Below, piece after piece: positions 1 through 7,459 of a stretch of DNA of 16,582 nt. Within the stretch, counting starts at the first letter, position 1. Every line of letters begins with the position of its first letter. The stretch is from assembly GCA_014380545.1 (NCBI GenBank), contig JACMJP010000063.1, positions 1 through 16,582 on the forward strand, in the 5' to 3' direction. This stretch comes from Chitinophagales bacterium (lineage in GTDB: Bacteria > Bacteroidota > Bacteroidia > Chitinophagales > BACL12). Position numbers and translations under genes: made by a program. Under the pieces are notes generated by a model. The model worked only from the letters and a program-made list of their open reading frames with translations. It had not been told where the DNA came from and did no database searches.

Positions 1-411
1 AATCTTAAATATTTTAAAAATACATTTTAATAACCCATAATTAAAATCAATCAGTTTTTCGAATTGCTGATGATAGAAAGGATAAAACAGATCTTCGTAA
101 TATTCAAAATATGGTGAACGCCGGTAAGCTGAACAAAGTGATTGCCAGTGGTCTTTTTGCCAGTTATATGCATAAGAAATTATCACTTTGTCCATTGATG
201 AATGCTGATGTTTTCCTTTCAGGAGGGGTATGCTTAGCCGTTGCAAACCATTCGGGCCAAGGATGTGGCATCTGTTTCTGTATGTGCCTTTTACATAATG
301 CTCTTTCACATCAATGTAAATTCTGTCGTATTGTTTAATAAGCATTATAGATGCAATGGCAGGCAAATACTGCATCTCAATTAATAGTGCATTCTTTTTT
401 GACAGAGGCAT
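1..411 (-). CDS. WbqC family protein, N-terminal 137 residues (runs off left edge)
   Basis: The minus strand is open from an ATG at 411 to base 1 with no stop, so the 3' end lies outside the window. The visible 137 residues match the WbqC-like family as I know it: an N-terminal segment EMQYLPAIASIMLIKQYD (12-29), then HYVKGTYRNRCHILGPNG (38-55), a basic LKGKHQHS stretch (64-71), ISYAYNWQKDHWQSLCSAYR (78-97) and SPYFEYYEDLFYPFY (99-113). WbqC proteins occur in polysaccharide or O-antigen loci and are widespread in Bacteroidota, but their reaction is not established; an acyl or glycosyl transfer role is only a guess. There is no signal peptide, so it should be cytoplasmic. The start is chosen because MPLSKKNALLIE leads directly into the conserved block. 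It is divergent from the GWxTD gene at 471, with 59 bases between. A plus-strand 75-codon frame inside it (111-338) is a shadow. Confidence 0.87.
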   Translation of the reverse strand, partial: MPLSKKNALLIEMQYLPAIASIMLIKQYDRIYIDVKEHYVKGTYRNRCHILGPNGLQRLSIPLLKGKHQHSSMDKVIISYAYNWQKDHWQSLCSAYRRSPYFEYYEDLFYPFYHQQFEKLIDFNYGLLKCIFKIFKI

Positions 412-431
412 GAGAATTTTTTAGCGAAATT

Positions 432-451
432 AATTACAGCTTGTTGTAATT
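432..451. repeat. Perfect 7-bp inverted repeat between divergent genes
   Basis: AATTACA (432-438) and TGTAATT (445-451) are perfect inverted arms around GCTTGT. They lie in the 59-base gap between the WbqC gene and the GWxTD gene, 20 bases before the latter's ATG. The position fits an operator for a dimeric regulator. In AT-rich DNA such a short repeat can also arise by chance, and no second copy was seen. Confidence 0.35.
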
Positions 452-470
452 TTATAATGAAATTCAGTTT

Positions 471-1940
471 ATGAAAAAAATAATTCTTTTATGTGCACTT
501 GCAGTTTCATTTGCGACATATATAAATGCACAGGATCTCTCAACAAATGTGGCAGTACGGAATTGTGTTTTTTATCATCCTGAGCAGGGTAATTATGTGG
601 AAACTTATTTTACCATTGCTGCCAATGTGTTGCAATTTCATAAAACAAAAAATAATTTATTTCAGGCAGGTGTTGAAGTACAAATTATGGTGATGGATGG
701 AAAGACTGTTGCAAGCTTTGATAAATATTATTTGTATTCACCTTCTGTTGCTGATACCACTTCAGTGAATTTCAGTATTATTGAGCAGAAACGTTTATCT
801 ATTCCGAATAAGGCATTGAGTATTGAGATACAAGTGAGTGACATGAACAATCCCCAAAATTCATTTTCTGCTACTGAAGCATTACTCCCTATATCAGATG
901 AAAGTATTCAAATATCTGACATTCAATTTGTAGATAGTTATAAACAAACAACAATTGTAAATGCTTTTACAAAAAATAATTATGAATTACAACCCTATTC
1001 ATTGAATTTTTTCTCATCATCACGAAATACAATTATTTTTTACGGGGAGGTTTATAATACAGAAAAAAATATTTCGGACGATCAGTTTTTAATTACTTAC
1101 GCCATTCGAAGTGAAGGCAATGATAATCAGCAAACAAAATTTTATCAATATTCAAAATTTTTAAAAGCGCCGGTTGTTTCTTTCCTGAAAGAATTTGAAA
1201 TTTCGGATCTGCCGAGCGGCAATTATAATTTAATAGTTGAAGTAAGAAATAAAAAGAACGAACTCATCACACAAAAGAAGACATTTATTCAGCGGGCAAA
1301 AACAGGTGCTGTAAACTATTATGAAAATATTGCAATGGTGAATACTGCCGGAACTTTTGTTGATGACTATACGGAAGATCAGCTCAATTATTTTTTGGAC
1401 GTAATAAGACCAAGAGCAACAAGTGATGAAGCAAAGTTAATTGAATCGCTTTCACCGAGAGTGGAGCCGGATATGAAAAAAAAGTTTTTATATAACTTTT
1501 GGCTTGAAAGAAATATTGCGGATCCGCATGCTGCATTCCTTGAATATTTAAGCCTTGTAAAAAAGGCAAATGAAAGTTTTGGTACTCCAAGCAGAGCGGG
1601 ATATAAAACAGACCGTGGAAGGGTGTACCTGGAATACGGGCCACCTTATGACAGAATTGCTTCTGCAAGTGAACCCGGCGCTTATCCATATGAAATTTGG
1701 TTTTACGACAGACTTCCGGACAAACAGACCCAAATAGGTTTTGCATTTTATGAGCCTTCTTTAGTTACGAACGATTACATTTTATTGCACTCCAATGCAA
1801 GAGGCGAATTGCAGGATCAGAGATGGAAAATTAAAATTTATGAGAATGTTGCATCACCGCAGGAAATCTTTGATCTTGATAAAACAGAAGTAAGCGATAA
1901 AACAGGCGGGCATAGAGTGATTGACATGTATGATTTTTAA
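471..1940 (+). CDS. GWxTD domain-containing exported protein
   Basis: A 489-residue protein with a clear N-terminal signal peptide (MKKIILLCALAVSFATYINA, cleavage probably before QDL at 21). The middle, about 30-280, is beta-rich with no motif I recognise. The C-terminal third carries the GWxTD domain, named after a motif that reads GYKTD here (377-381), followed by RGRVYLEYGPPYDR (382-395) and PYEIWFYD (406-413). The family is known from sequence only, mainly in Bacteroidota and related phyla, and has no assigned function; it is expected in the periplasm or at the envelope. The Trp-to-Tyr change in the name motif is conservative. The ATG is fixed by the signal peptide. The glycosyltransferase gene follows 69 bases downstream on the same strand and could share its transcript, although that gene also has its own promoter-like box. 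Confidence 0.85.
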   Translation: MKKIILLCALAVSFATYINAQDLSTNVAVRNCVFYHPEQGNYVETYFTIAANVLQFHKTKNNLFQAGVEVQIMVMDGKTVASFDKYYLYSPSVADTTSVNFSIIEQKRLSIPNKALSIEIQVSDMNNPQNSFSATEALLPISDESIQISDIQFVDSYKQTTIVNAFTKNNYELQPYSLNFFSSSRNTIIFYGEVYNTEKNISDDQFLITYAIRSEGNDNQQTKFYQYSKFLKAPVVSFLKEFEISDLPSGNYNLIVEVRNKKNELITQKKTFIQRAKTGAVNYYENIAMVNTAGTFVDDYTEDQLNYFLDVIRPRATSDEAKLIESLSPRVEPDMKKKFLYNFWLERNIADPHAAFLEYLSLVKKANESFGTPSRAGYKTDRGRVYLEYGPPYDRIASASEPGAYPYEIWFYDRLPDKQTQIGFAFYEPSLVTNDYILLHSNARGELQDQRWKIKIYENVASPQEIFDLDKTEVSDKTGGHRVIDMYDF

Positions 1941-1995
1941 AATGCTGTTTACACAACCGAACAAAAGTTATTTCGCTGATATTTTGTATTTCTTA

Positions 1996-2003
1996 TATAT
2001 TTG
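1996..2003 (+). promoter_or_regulatory. Candidate Bacteroidota -7 box for the glycosyltransferase gene
   Basis: TATATTTG matches the Bacteroidota -7 consensus TAnnTTTG. A TTTC at 1971-1974, 21 bases upstream, is one base off the -33 TTTG. The box ends 6 bases before the ATG at 2010, so a transcript from it would be leaderless or nearly so. Confidence 0.35.
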
Positions 2004-2009
2004 TTCCGG

Positions 2010-3071
2010 ATGGAACAGGAAGACTTGTTGCAGAAACCTCTTGTTGCAGTTGTAATATTAAGCTGGAACGGCAAAACTTTTTTGGAAAAATTCCTGCCTT
2101 CTGTACTAGCTTCATCTTATCTTCCTTTAGATATTTATATTGCTGATAATGCTTCAACTGATGATACCATTTCGTTTCTTGAAAAAAATTATGCGCATAT
2201 AAAAATTATCCGAATACAAAAAAATGAAGGTTTTGCGAAGGGATACAATATAGCGTTGCGGCAGGTGCATGCTGATTATTTAATTTTATTAAACCAGGAT
2301 GTTGAAGTAACAGAAAGTTGGATAGAGCCCCTTGTAGAAGTTATGGAAAGCGATCCTTATATCGCTGCATGTCAGCCTAAAATAAAGTCTTTTAATAATA
2401 AAAATTATTTTGAACATGCAGGAGCAGCAGGAGGGTATATAGATCTGTTCGGTTACCCGTTTTGTAGGGGAAGAATTTTTGATCATGTGGAAGAGGATGT
2501 AAATCAATTTGAACAACCGGAAGAAATATTTTGGGCAAGTGGCGCAGCAATGTGTGTACGCAGCGATTTATTTAAAAGGTATAAAGGTTTTGATGATGAT
2601 TTTTTTGCACATATGGAAGAAATTGATCTTTGCTGGAGATGGAAGAGAGCAGGATATAAAATTAAATATGTTCCCCAATCAATAGTTTATCATGTAGGGG
2701 GAGGGAGTTTAAATAAGGAAAGCCCGAAAAAAATATATTTGAATTTTCGAAACAACTTATACATGAATTTTAAAAACTATGAATTGTATGAAGTTGTATG
2801 GAAATTGCCATTCCGTTTTTTTATCCTGGATTTTATTGCGTTTATAAAGGCAATTTTTGAAGGAAAGTGGGGAGAAGCAGGAGCAATTTTAAGGGCTGAT
2901 GTAAGATTCTTAATTTCAATTCCTTTTCTGTTGCGGAAACGGGTTGACACTTTTTTTATTTACTGGAAACACAGAATTGAACCCTCGAGAGTTAAACAAA
3001 AAGGATATTATAGAAAAAGTATTGTCTGGAAATATTTTATAAAGAAGAAAAAGACCTTTGAGGAATTGTAA
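2010..3071 (+). CDS. Glycosyltransferase family 2 (rhamnosyltransferase-like)
   Basis: A 353-residue GT-A fold glycosyltransferase. It transfers a sugar from a nucleotide donor onto a growing glycan at the cytoplasmic face of the inner membrane; donor and acceptor cannot be read from the sequence. Visible landmarks are VAVVILSWNG (12-21), the nucleotide-binding IADNASTDDT (44-53), NEGFAKGYN (72-80), a DxD-type LLNQDVEV (93-100), the acceptor-side FWASGAAM (174-181) and the catalytic-base region HMEEIDLCWRWKRAGY (201-216). Residues 262-310 are hydrophobic and basic by turns, suggesting membrane association. A TTG start at 2001 would add three residues; the ATG at 2010 is preferred because family members start close to the first beta strand. 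The closest architecture is the rhamnosyltransferase/WbbL-like group. It is convergent with the small minus-strand gene at 3099. Confidence 0.88.
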   Translation: MEQEDLLQKPLVAVVILSWNGKTFLEKFLPSVLASSYLPLDIYIADNASTDDTISFLEKNYAHIKIIRIQKNEGFAKGYNIALRQVHADYLILLNQDVEVTESWIEPLVEVMESDPYIAACQPKIKSFNNKNYFEHAGAAGGYIDLFGYPFCRGRIFDHVEEDVNQFEQPEEIFWASGAAMCVRSDLFKRYKGFDDDFFAHMEEIDLCWRWKRAGYKIKYVPQSIVYHVGGGSLNKESPKKIYLNFRNNLYMNFKNYELYEVVWKLPFRFFILDFIAFIKAIFEGKWGEAGAILRADVRFLISIPFLLRKRVDTFFIYWKHRIEPSRVKQKGYYRKSIVWKYFIKKKKTFEEL

Positions 3072-3098
3072 ATTACGAATTACGTAATAAAACATTTT

Positions 3099-3497
3099 TT
3101 ATCTGAACAATGTAATATATCCTTTCTTCGACTGAATGCCCTCTTCCCCTGCCACAATAAATGAGATCATATACATATAGGAATTTTCAGGCACACTGAT
3201 ATTTTTATATTTTCCATTCCATTTAGCATGCACATCTTTTGTTTCAAAAACTATTTCACCAAACTTATTCATGATAATAAAACTTTCGAGGTAAATATTT
3301 TCACGAATAAATATTTTGAATTCATCATTTACTCCATCATTGTTTGGTGAAAAAGCATTTGGTACAAGAATTTTTTCTTCTATGATCGTTGCATTTTCAT
3401 GAACAGTTTGTGCAGATACATTAGAAAATAAAAGGATATGAATTAATGTGATAAGTGAGGACATAATATTTCGTATCATCAGAGTATGCATCATCAT
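3099..3497 (-). CDS. Small exported protein consisting almost only of a T9SS type B (CHU_C) sorting domain
   Basis: 132 residues. The N-terminus is a signal peptide ending in LLFSNVSAQ (about 22-30). A linker of about 14 residues follows, then from residue 44 a complete gliding-motility-associated C-terminal domain: ILVPNAFSPNNDGVNDEF (43-60), FIIMNKFGEIVFETKD (73-88), WNGKYKN (92-98) and the terminal GYITLFR (126-132). This domain normally sits at the end of large adhesins or enzymes and directs them through the T9SS to the surface; here it has no cargo. The start is uncertain, since Met codons 1-3, 7 and 12 all leave a usable signal peptide. The stop of aroQ lies 22 bases upstream on the same strand, so the two are probably co-transcribed. 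It could be a decayed remnant of a longer protein, but the reading frame is intact. The domain call is firm; the role is unknown. Confidence 0.82.
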   Translation of the reverse strand: MMMHTLMIRNIMSSLITLIHILLFSNVSAQTVHENATIIEEKILVPNAFSPNNDGVNDEFKIFIRENIYLESFIIMNKFGEIVFETKDVHAKWNGKYKNISVPENSYMYMISFIVAGEEGIQSKKGYITLFR

Positions 3498-3519
3498 ATT
3501 GCTGCAACGAATTTACGGA

Positions 3520-3942
3520 TTATTTAGTATTTAGAAAATATTCAACCGCCAGGCCATATCCCTTAAAGCCTAACCCTACTATTAATCCTTTGCATTTTGC
3601 AGTCAGCATATCTTTATGGCGAAATTCTTCTCTTGCAAATGTATTTGAAATATGCACTTCAATAACAGGAGTTGTTACTGAACCTATAGCGTCAGCAATA
3701 GCTATAGATGTATGGGAATATCCGCCCGCATTTAAAATGATGCCGTCAAAAGAAAAACCGGTTTCCTGAATTTTATCTATAATATTTCCCTCCTGGTTAC
3801 TTTGGTAATAGTGCAGATCTGTTGCGGGAAATTGTGCCTGCAATTGCGAAAAATAATTTTCAAATGTTTCGCTTCCATAAATTTCAGGCTCACGGGTTCC
3901 TAATAAATTTAAGTTTGGTCCGTTAATGATTATAATTCTCAT
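3520..3942 (-). CDS. aroQ: Type II 3-dehydroquinate dehydratase (3-dehydroquinase)
   Basis: A 140-residue cytoplasmic enzyme of normal family length. It converts 3-dehydroquinate to 3-dehydroshikimate by anti elimination of water, the third step of the shikimate pathway to chorismate and aromatic amino acids. All family blocks are visible: NGPNLNLLGTREPEIYG (7-23) with the lid Arg17 and Tyr22, YYQSNQEGNIID (45-56), NAGGYSHTSIAIADA (71-85) and EVHISNTFAREEFRH (96-110) with the catalytic His97 and the substrate-binding arginines 104 and 108. The enzyme is usually a dodecamer. Its ATG is 82 bases from the divergent recombinase start, an arrangement I recall as common in Bacteroidota. A TAAATTTG box (3950-3957) ends 7 bases before the ATG. 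The sorting-domain gene at 3099-3497 follows 22 bases downstream. Confidence 0.97.
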   Translation of the reverse strand: MRIIIINGPNLNLLGTREPEIYGSETFENYFSQLQAQFPATDLHYYQSNQEGNIIDKIQETGFSFDGIILNAGGYSHTSIAIADAIGSVTTPVIEVHISNTFAREEFRHKDMLTAKCKGLIVGLGFKGYGLAVEYFLNTK

Positions 3943-3949
3943 AACTGTA

Positions 3950-3957
3950 CAAATTTA
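3950..3957 (-). promoter_or_regulatory. Candidate Bacteroidota -7 box for aroQ
   Basis: Read on the minus strand the bases are TAAATTTG, a full match to TAnnTTTG, followed by TACAGTT and the aroQ ATG. No TTTG is present at the -33 position. The 7-base spacing to the start predicts a leaderless or very short-leader mRNA. Confidence 0.35.
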
Positions 3958-4024
3958 TTATTATTCACCGGTATTGTTGTATAGTATAGACTTTAATAAT
4001 ACACATACAACGTAACTTTTCATC

Positions 4025-4927
4025 GTGAATTGGACAGCATCATTAAAAGAGTTTAAAACATATCTGCAACTGGAAAGATCTTTATCTTCCAATTCAGTGG
4101 AAGCATACATGCACGATATGCAAAAGTTTGTGCAATTTCTTGAATTAAAAAATTATCACATTCAGCCGGAGGAAATTAACAGGAAGCAATTGGAAGAGTT
4201 TGTTTATTTTTTGCATGAACTCAGTATGAACGACCGCAGCCAGGCACGAATAATTTCAGGAATCAGGGCATACTATAAATTTTTGCTGATGGAAGATATC
4301 ATTGATACTGATCCTTCACAATTATTAGATCTGCCAAAACTGAGAAGAAAATTACCAGATACATTAAGTTTGGAGGAGATAAATAAAATTATAGATACAA
4401 TTGATCAAAGCACCAATGAAGGTGTGCGTAATAAAGCAATTTTTGAAACATTATATAGCTGTGGTTTAAGAGTAACTGAATTAGTTGAATTAAAAATTTC
4501 ACATTTGTATTTGGATATTGGATTTATAAAAGTAAGGAGAAAAGGAAATAAAGAACGCCTTGTGCCAATTGGAAGCAGTGCAATAAAATATATTGATATT
4601 TATAAAGATACCGTGCGCAATCATATCACAATAAAAAAAGGATATGAAGATCATTTGTTTTTAAACAGGAGAGGGGCAAAACTTACAAGGGTGATGATCT
4701 TTTTAATGTTGAAAGAATATGCGCAAAAAGCAGGTATCAAAAAAAATATAACGCCGCACACATTCAGGCATTCATTTGCAACACATTTAATTGAAGGTGG
4801 AGCAGACCTCAGAGCTGTACAGGAAATGCTGGGGCATGAATCTATTACAACCACAGAAATCTACACACATCTTGACCGGGAATTTTTAAGAGCAACAATG
4901 ATACAGTTTCATCCGAGGTTTGATTAG
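4025..4927 (+). CDS. xerD: Site-specific tyrosine recombinase, Xer type (probably XerD)
   Basis: 300 residues, the normal length for chromosomal XerC/XerD recombinases, which resolve chromosome dimers at dif during division. The N-terminal SAM-like DNA-binding domain spans about 1-105 (YLQLERSLSSNSVEAYMHD, 13-31). The catalytic domain shows every active residue: Arg149 in LYSCGLRVTELVEL, Lys173 in RRKGNKERLVP, His245 and Arg248 in HTFRHSFATHL, His271 in MLGHESI and nucleophile Tyr280 in EIYTHLD. Translation begins at a GTG; the residues after it (NWTASLKEFKTYLQLERSLS) line up with typical XerD N-termini, so this start is accepted. The divergent aroQ neighbour and absence of phage or integron genes point to the housekeeping enzyme rather than an integrase. 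XerC versus XerD cannot be settled without comparison; XerD is favoured by sequence style. Confidence 0.88.
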   Translation: MNWTASLKEFKTYLQLERSLSSNSVEAYMHDMQKFVQFLELKNYHIQPEEINRKQLEEFVYFLHELSMNDRSQARIISGIRAYYKFLLMEDIIDTDPSQLLDLPKLRRKLPDTLSLEEINKIIDTIDQSTNEGVRNKAIFETLYSCGLRVTELVELKISHLYLDIGFIKVRRKGNKERLVPIGSSAIKYIDIYKDTVRNHITIKKGYEDHLFLNRRGAKLTRVMIFLMLKEYAQKAGIKKNITPHTFRHSFATHLIEGGADLRAVQEMLGHESITTTEIYTHLDREFLRATMIQFHPRFD

Positions 4928-4972
4928 ATGAATAATGAGTGAGCAGGAATGATTTGAAAATACTTAAATAGA

Positions 4973-5002
4973 AATGCCAAAAGATTTTTATCTTATGGCA
5001 TT
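4973..5002. terminator. Bidirectional hairpin terminator between xerD and tRNA-Leu
   Basis: AATGCCAAAAGAT (4973-4985) pairs with ATCTTATGGCATT (4990-5002) across a TTTT loop: 12 of 13 positions pair, with one A-A mismatch. It lies 45 bases after the xerD stop and 27 bases after the 3' end of the tRNA, so it can end both converging transcripts. On the plus strand T-rich DNA follows (TTTTTGTTTTG at about 5010-5020); on the minus strand the tail is a weaker TCTATTT. Confidence 0.75.
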
Positions 5003-5029
5003 CTGCAATTTTTGTTTTGTATTTAATTG

Positions 5030-5113
5030 TGCCCGGGACAAGATTCGAACCTGCACACCCTTGCGGGCGCCAGCCCCTCAAGCTGGTGCGTCTACCAGTT
5101 TCGCCACCCGGGC
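5030..5113 (-). tRNA. tRNA-Leu (anticodon GAG)
   Basis: An 84-base class II tRNA on the minus strand. The acceptor arms GCCCGGG and CCCGGGC pair perfectly, followed by discriminator A. The D arm is GCG-AAACTGGTAGA-CGC, the anticodon stem CCAGC/GCTGG encloses loop TTGAGGG with anticodon GAG (5079 down to 5077), the long variable arm is CGCCCGCAAGGGTGT, and the T arm GCAGG-TTCGAAT-CTTGT closes with wobble pairs. It reads CUC and CUU leucine codons. The long variable arm and A discriminator are right for leucine. The 3' CCA is not encoded (CAA follows). A strong promoter lies just upstream and a hairpin terminator just downstream, so it is a single-tRNA transcription unit. Confidence 0.97.
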
Positions 5114-5126
5114 TTGATAGTGGGTG

Positions 5127-5158
5127 CAAAAATAATTAGCGGGAAGCAAATCAACAAA
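5127..5158 (-). promoter_or_regulatory. Bacteroidota housekeeping promoter of tRNA-Leu
   Basis: Read on the minus strand, TTTG (5158-5155) is followed by exactly 20 bases and then TATTTTTG (5134-5127). This is a full match to the Bacteroidota sigma-A promoter TTTG-N19-21-TAnnTTTG. The -7 box ends 13 bases before the mature tRNA 5' end, leaving a short 5' leader for RNase P to remove. It is the clearest promoter in the window. Confidence 0.75.
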
Positions 5159-5199
5159 GAACCATAGGAATATGCAACAGTATATAAGTAAAAGGTGAT

Positions 5200-7395
5200 C
5201 TATTTATTTATAATAAAAATTTCAGTACTTGAGATATTATTTATTTCTGCAGATAAAATATATAGCCCACTTGCAAAATTGCTGCAATCAATTTGAGTGC
5301 TTCCATTTTCTGGCAGCATTGCACTTTGATGATAAATAGTTTTTCCGGCGTTATCAATAATTTTTAAACACATATCAGATGCAGCCTCAAAGTGAAGTTC
5401 TACCTTTAGGATATCATTTACAGGATTCGGGAAAATGGAGATGATATTATTATAATCAGCATAATTATTTTGAATGGCTGTAATATGTTCAACAGGTATA
5501 ACGATATATCCCAAAGAATAAGCAGGAACAACAATTCCATCTGCAATAGTTTCATCGCTTGTTGTATCAATTCCTTTTATTTCGAATACAGGTGCATTTA
5601 AGGTATCATCGTAAAATGCATTCATTTCATAATAATAGTTATACCCGCTTGTTGAATACAACTGTTTTGCATCTATCACATAAAGTGTTGCTGCACCGGG
5701 AATAACTGTTTGTCCGGGATAAAATGTATTTGTAAAAGATGTTTTATCAAGTTTAATTACTGTGCTTGTATCACTATGATTAGAGAAAAAAATGTAAAGA
5801 TTATTTTTTACTGAATCAAGAAATGTATAGGTGTTTATAAAACTATGCTCCGGCTCTTTGGTGCTTGCTATCATTTTTAAGCGGGATGTTGTGATTGATT
5901 GTAACAGTGAAAAAACATGGTAATTTAAACGCCTGATAAAAAGTGTTGAATCAGGATTATGTGTATCGTATTGCAACATGGATTTTGAAAAAATATTTCC
6001 TTCATTAATACCACTGAAATTGTGGAAGACAGCGTATTCTAAAAAACCTTCAGAATAAGATTCATCGATATTCATGAAATAATCCTGCAGCACCCAATTA
6101 AAAATAAATGTTCCATGCAAAAAAGTATTATTAAAAACAGCAAGCTCCCTTCTTGATTCATTGTTTTGCGATTTGTGATCTTTCAGATTATATTCTGAAA
6201 GCCATAGTTTTTTTGTATGTATACCATCATTAAAATGGAAATAATTATCAGACAGAGCCTGTATTGTTTCTTTAAATTCAATTTTATGATTCTCTAATAA
6301 TTTTTGTGTGCCGCATATAAATGCATTCCGCAATTGTTCATCTTCCATATCAAAAGTGAAAGGAGTTGTTGCAATTGTATCCGGTAGCTGGTTAATGCAA
6401 TATTCCCAGCAATCAGGATTTTTATAGGGATGTGCAGATATTGCGTCAAATGCAGGAATTTTTCCATAACTCATTATAATACTATCTGAAAAAACTGATG
6501 CAAGCTGAATATTCCAGTCATTAAATCGGCCATCAATAATTATTTCTTCCATTTCATCCACACAGGGATCATTTGCAAGCGGAGCGGTAACCAAAGCAAT
6601 GGATATTTTTTCCGGTTCAGCGAGTTCTTTTATTTTAGAGATATAACTATGATCTGCTAATACATCTGCAGGAATTGCATCAGCAAAGACACAACCTGTT
6701 CCGTTTATAAATGCATAATAATCATTAAATGCCGGAAAAAAATTGATGAGGTCATCAGAATATACTTCATTACCCATTTCAACTCCGGCAACATACACTG
6801 AATAATCAGCAGTATTTGGAATTATATTTTGTAAGTATTTAATAATGTCGGCATTTTCAGTTGCTGATGCTGTTAAAACATTTAAACAGATCAGTATTTT
6901 TACTCTGTGTCCCGGATTATTTATCTCTATGTATTTTACAAATTGAATAAAATCATCCAAATAATTATTTACAGAAGTTTTATCGTTATAATAATCTTCC
7001 ATCCATTCTGCATACACAGAATGGAATCTGCTTGTATCAATATGAATAGAGTTATTTAGAATACTATCATCCATGTAGTCATAAAATGTTGTGATCTCAA
7101 GACTGTCATATCCGTATCCTACGCCAGCAAGTAAATGAGAAAATTTACTTACTCTTCCTCCCGGAAACCTGAGCAATTCAGGTTTTAATTGTGAAGCCCA
7201 TTGCCATGTGTATGGCTGTGTACCTGATGAATCATACGGGAAATGTTTGAAAAAACCTGTTGTATGAATACCCTGTAAATTTATTTCTGCAGAATGTATT
7301 TCCGGTTCACTGAAATGAATTTCCACTGTTTGCGATTGAATGGTATACAATTGCAAGCTGAAAACAGTAAGGAGTATAATGATTTTAGGTTGCAT
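5200..7395 (-). CDS. T9SS-secreted putative clan GH-A glycoside hydrolase
   Basis: 731 residues: signal peptide (about 1-21, ending YTIQSQ), catalytic-like region about 25-500, a beta-rich region 500-640, and a type A T9SS sorting domain from about 650 (SIFPNPVNDILKVEL, then SGLYILSAEI and terminal IFIINK). The catalytic region resembles (beta/alpha)8 retaining hydrolases of clan GH-A, such as the GH39, GH51 and GH79 groups: LKPELLRFPGGRVSKF (70-85), GVEMGNEVYS (204-213) with Glu210 placed as acid/base, ISAHPYKN (319-326), and LWLSEYNLKD (397-406) with Glu401 placed as nucleophile. I cannot assign a family or substrate; the residue assignment is by motif position only. It should act at the cell surface or outside. 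The PNGase F-like gene lies 64 bases upstream on the same strand, suggesting co-transcription and a joint role on glycoproteins. Confidence 0.72.
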   Translation of the reverse strand: MQPKIIILLTVFSLQLYTIQSQTVEIHFSEPEIHSAEINLQGIHTTGFFKHFPYDSSGTQPYTWQWASQLKPELLRFPGGRVSKFSHLLAGVGYGYDSLEITTFYDYMDDSILNNSIHIDTSRFHSVYAEWMEDYYNDKTSVNNYLDDFIQFVKYIEINNPGHRVKILICLNVLTASATENADIIKYLQNIIPNTADYSVYVAGVEMGNEVYSDDLINFFPAFNDYYAFINGTGCVFADAIPADVLADHSYISKIKELAEPEKISIALVTAPLANDPCVDEMEEIIIDGRFNDWNIQLASVFSDSIIMSYGKIPAFDAISAHPYKNPDCWEYCINQLPDTIATTPFTFDMEDEQLRNAFICGTQKLLENHKIEFKETIQALSDNYFHFNDGIHTKKLWLSEYNLKDHKSQNNESRRELAVFNNTFLHGTFIFNWVLQDYFMNIDESYSEGFLEYAVFHNFSGINEGNIFSKSMLQYDTHNPDSTLFIRRLNYHVFSLLQSITTSRLKMIASTKEPEHSFINTYTFLDSVKNNLYIFFSNHSDTSTVIKLDKTSFTNTFYPGQTVIPGAATLYVIDAKQLYSTSGYNYYYEMNAFYDDTLNAPVFEIKGIDTTSDETIADGIVVPAYSLGYIVIPVEHITAIQNNYADYNNIISIFPNPVNDILKVELHFEAASDMCLKIIDNAGKTIYHQSAMLPENGSTQIDCSNFASGLYILSAEINNISSTEIFIINK

Positions 7396-7459
7396 TACGG
7401 GTTGTATCGTAAAAATACAAAAGATGCAGAAATATTAAATCTGCCTTGTGAGGCTTTTA

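Noticed and set aside
111..338. Plus-strand 75-codon open frame
   Set aside because: It lies wholly inside the minus-strand WbqC gene, whose conserved motifs are clear; the plus frame gives a Cys-rich, non-family protein.
1384..1746. Minus-strand 120-codon frame
   Set aside because: It is antisense to the GWxTD domain, which is the conserved coding sequence here.
4025..5113. Tyrosine recombinase next to a tRNA gene, as in an integrative element
   Set aside because: The recombinase has housekeeping Xer length and motifs and pairs divergently with aroQ. No phage or transfer genes lie nearby, and no repeated copy of the tRNA 3' end was seen in the window.
4845..5129. Minus-strand 94-codon open frame covering the tRNA
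   Set aside because: It reads straight through tRNA-Leu and its terminator; it is a by-product of the tRNA sequence.
7443..7454. GCCT-TGTG-AGGC hairpin followed by TTTTATTATTT in the gap between the hydrolase and PNGase F-like genes
   Set aside because: The T-run is on the plus strand while both genes are on the minus strand, and the 4-bp stem is too short to support a terminator call.
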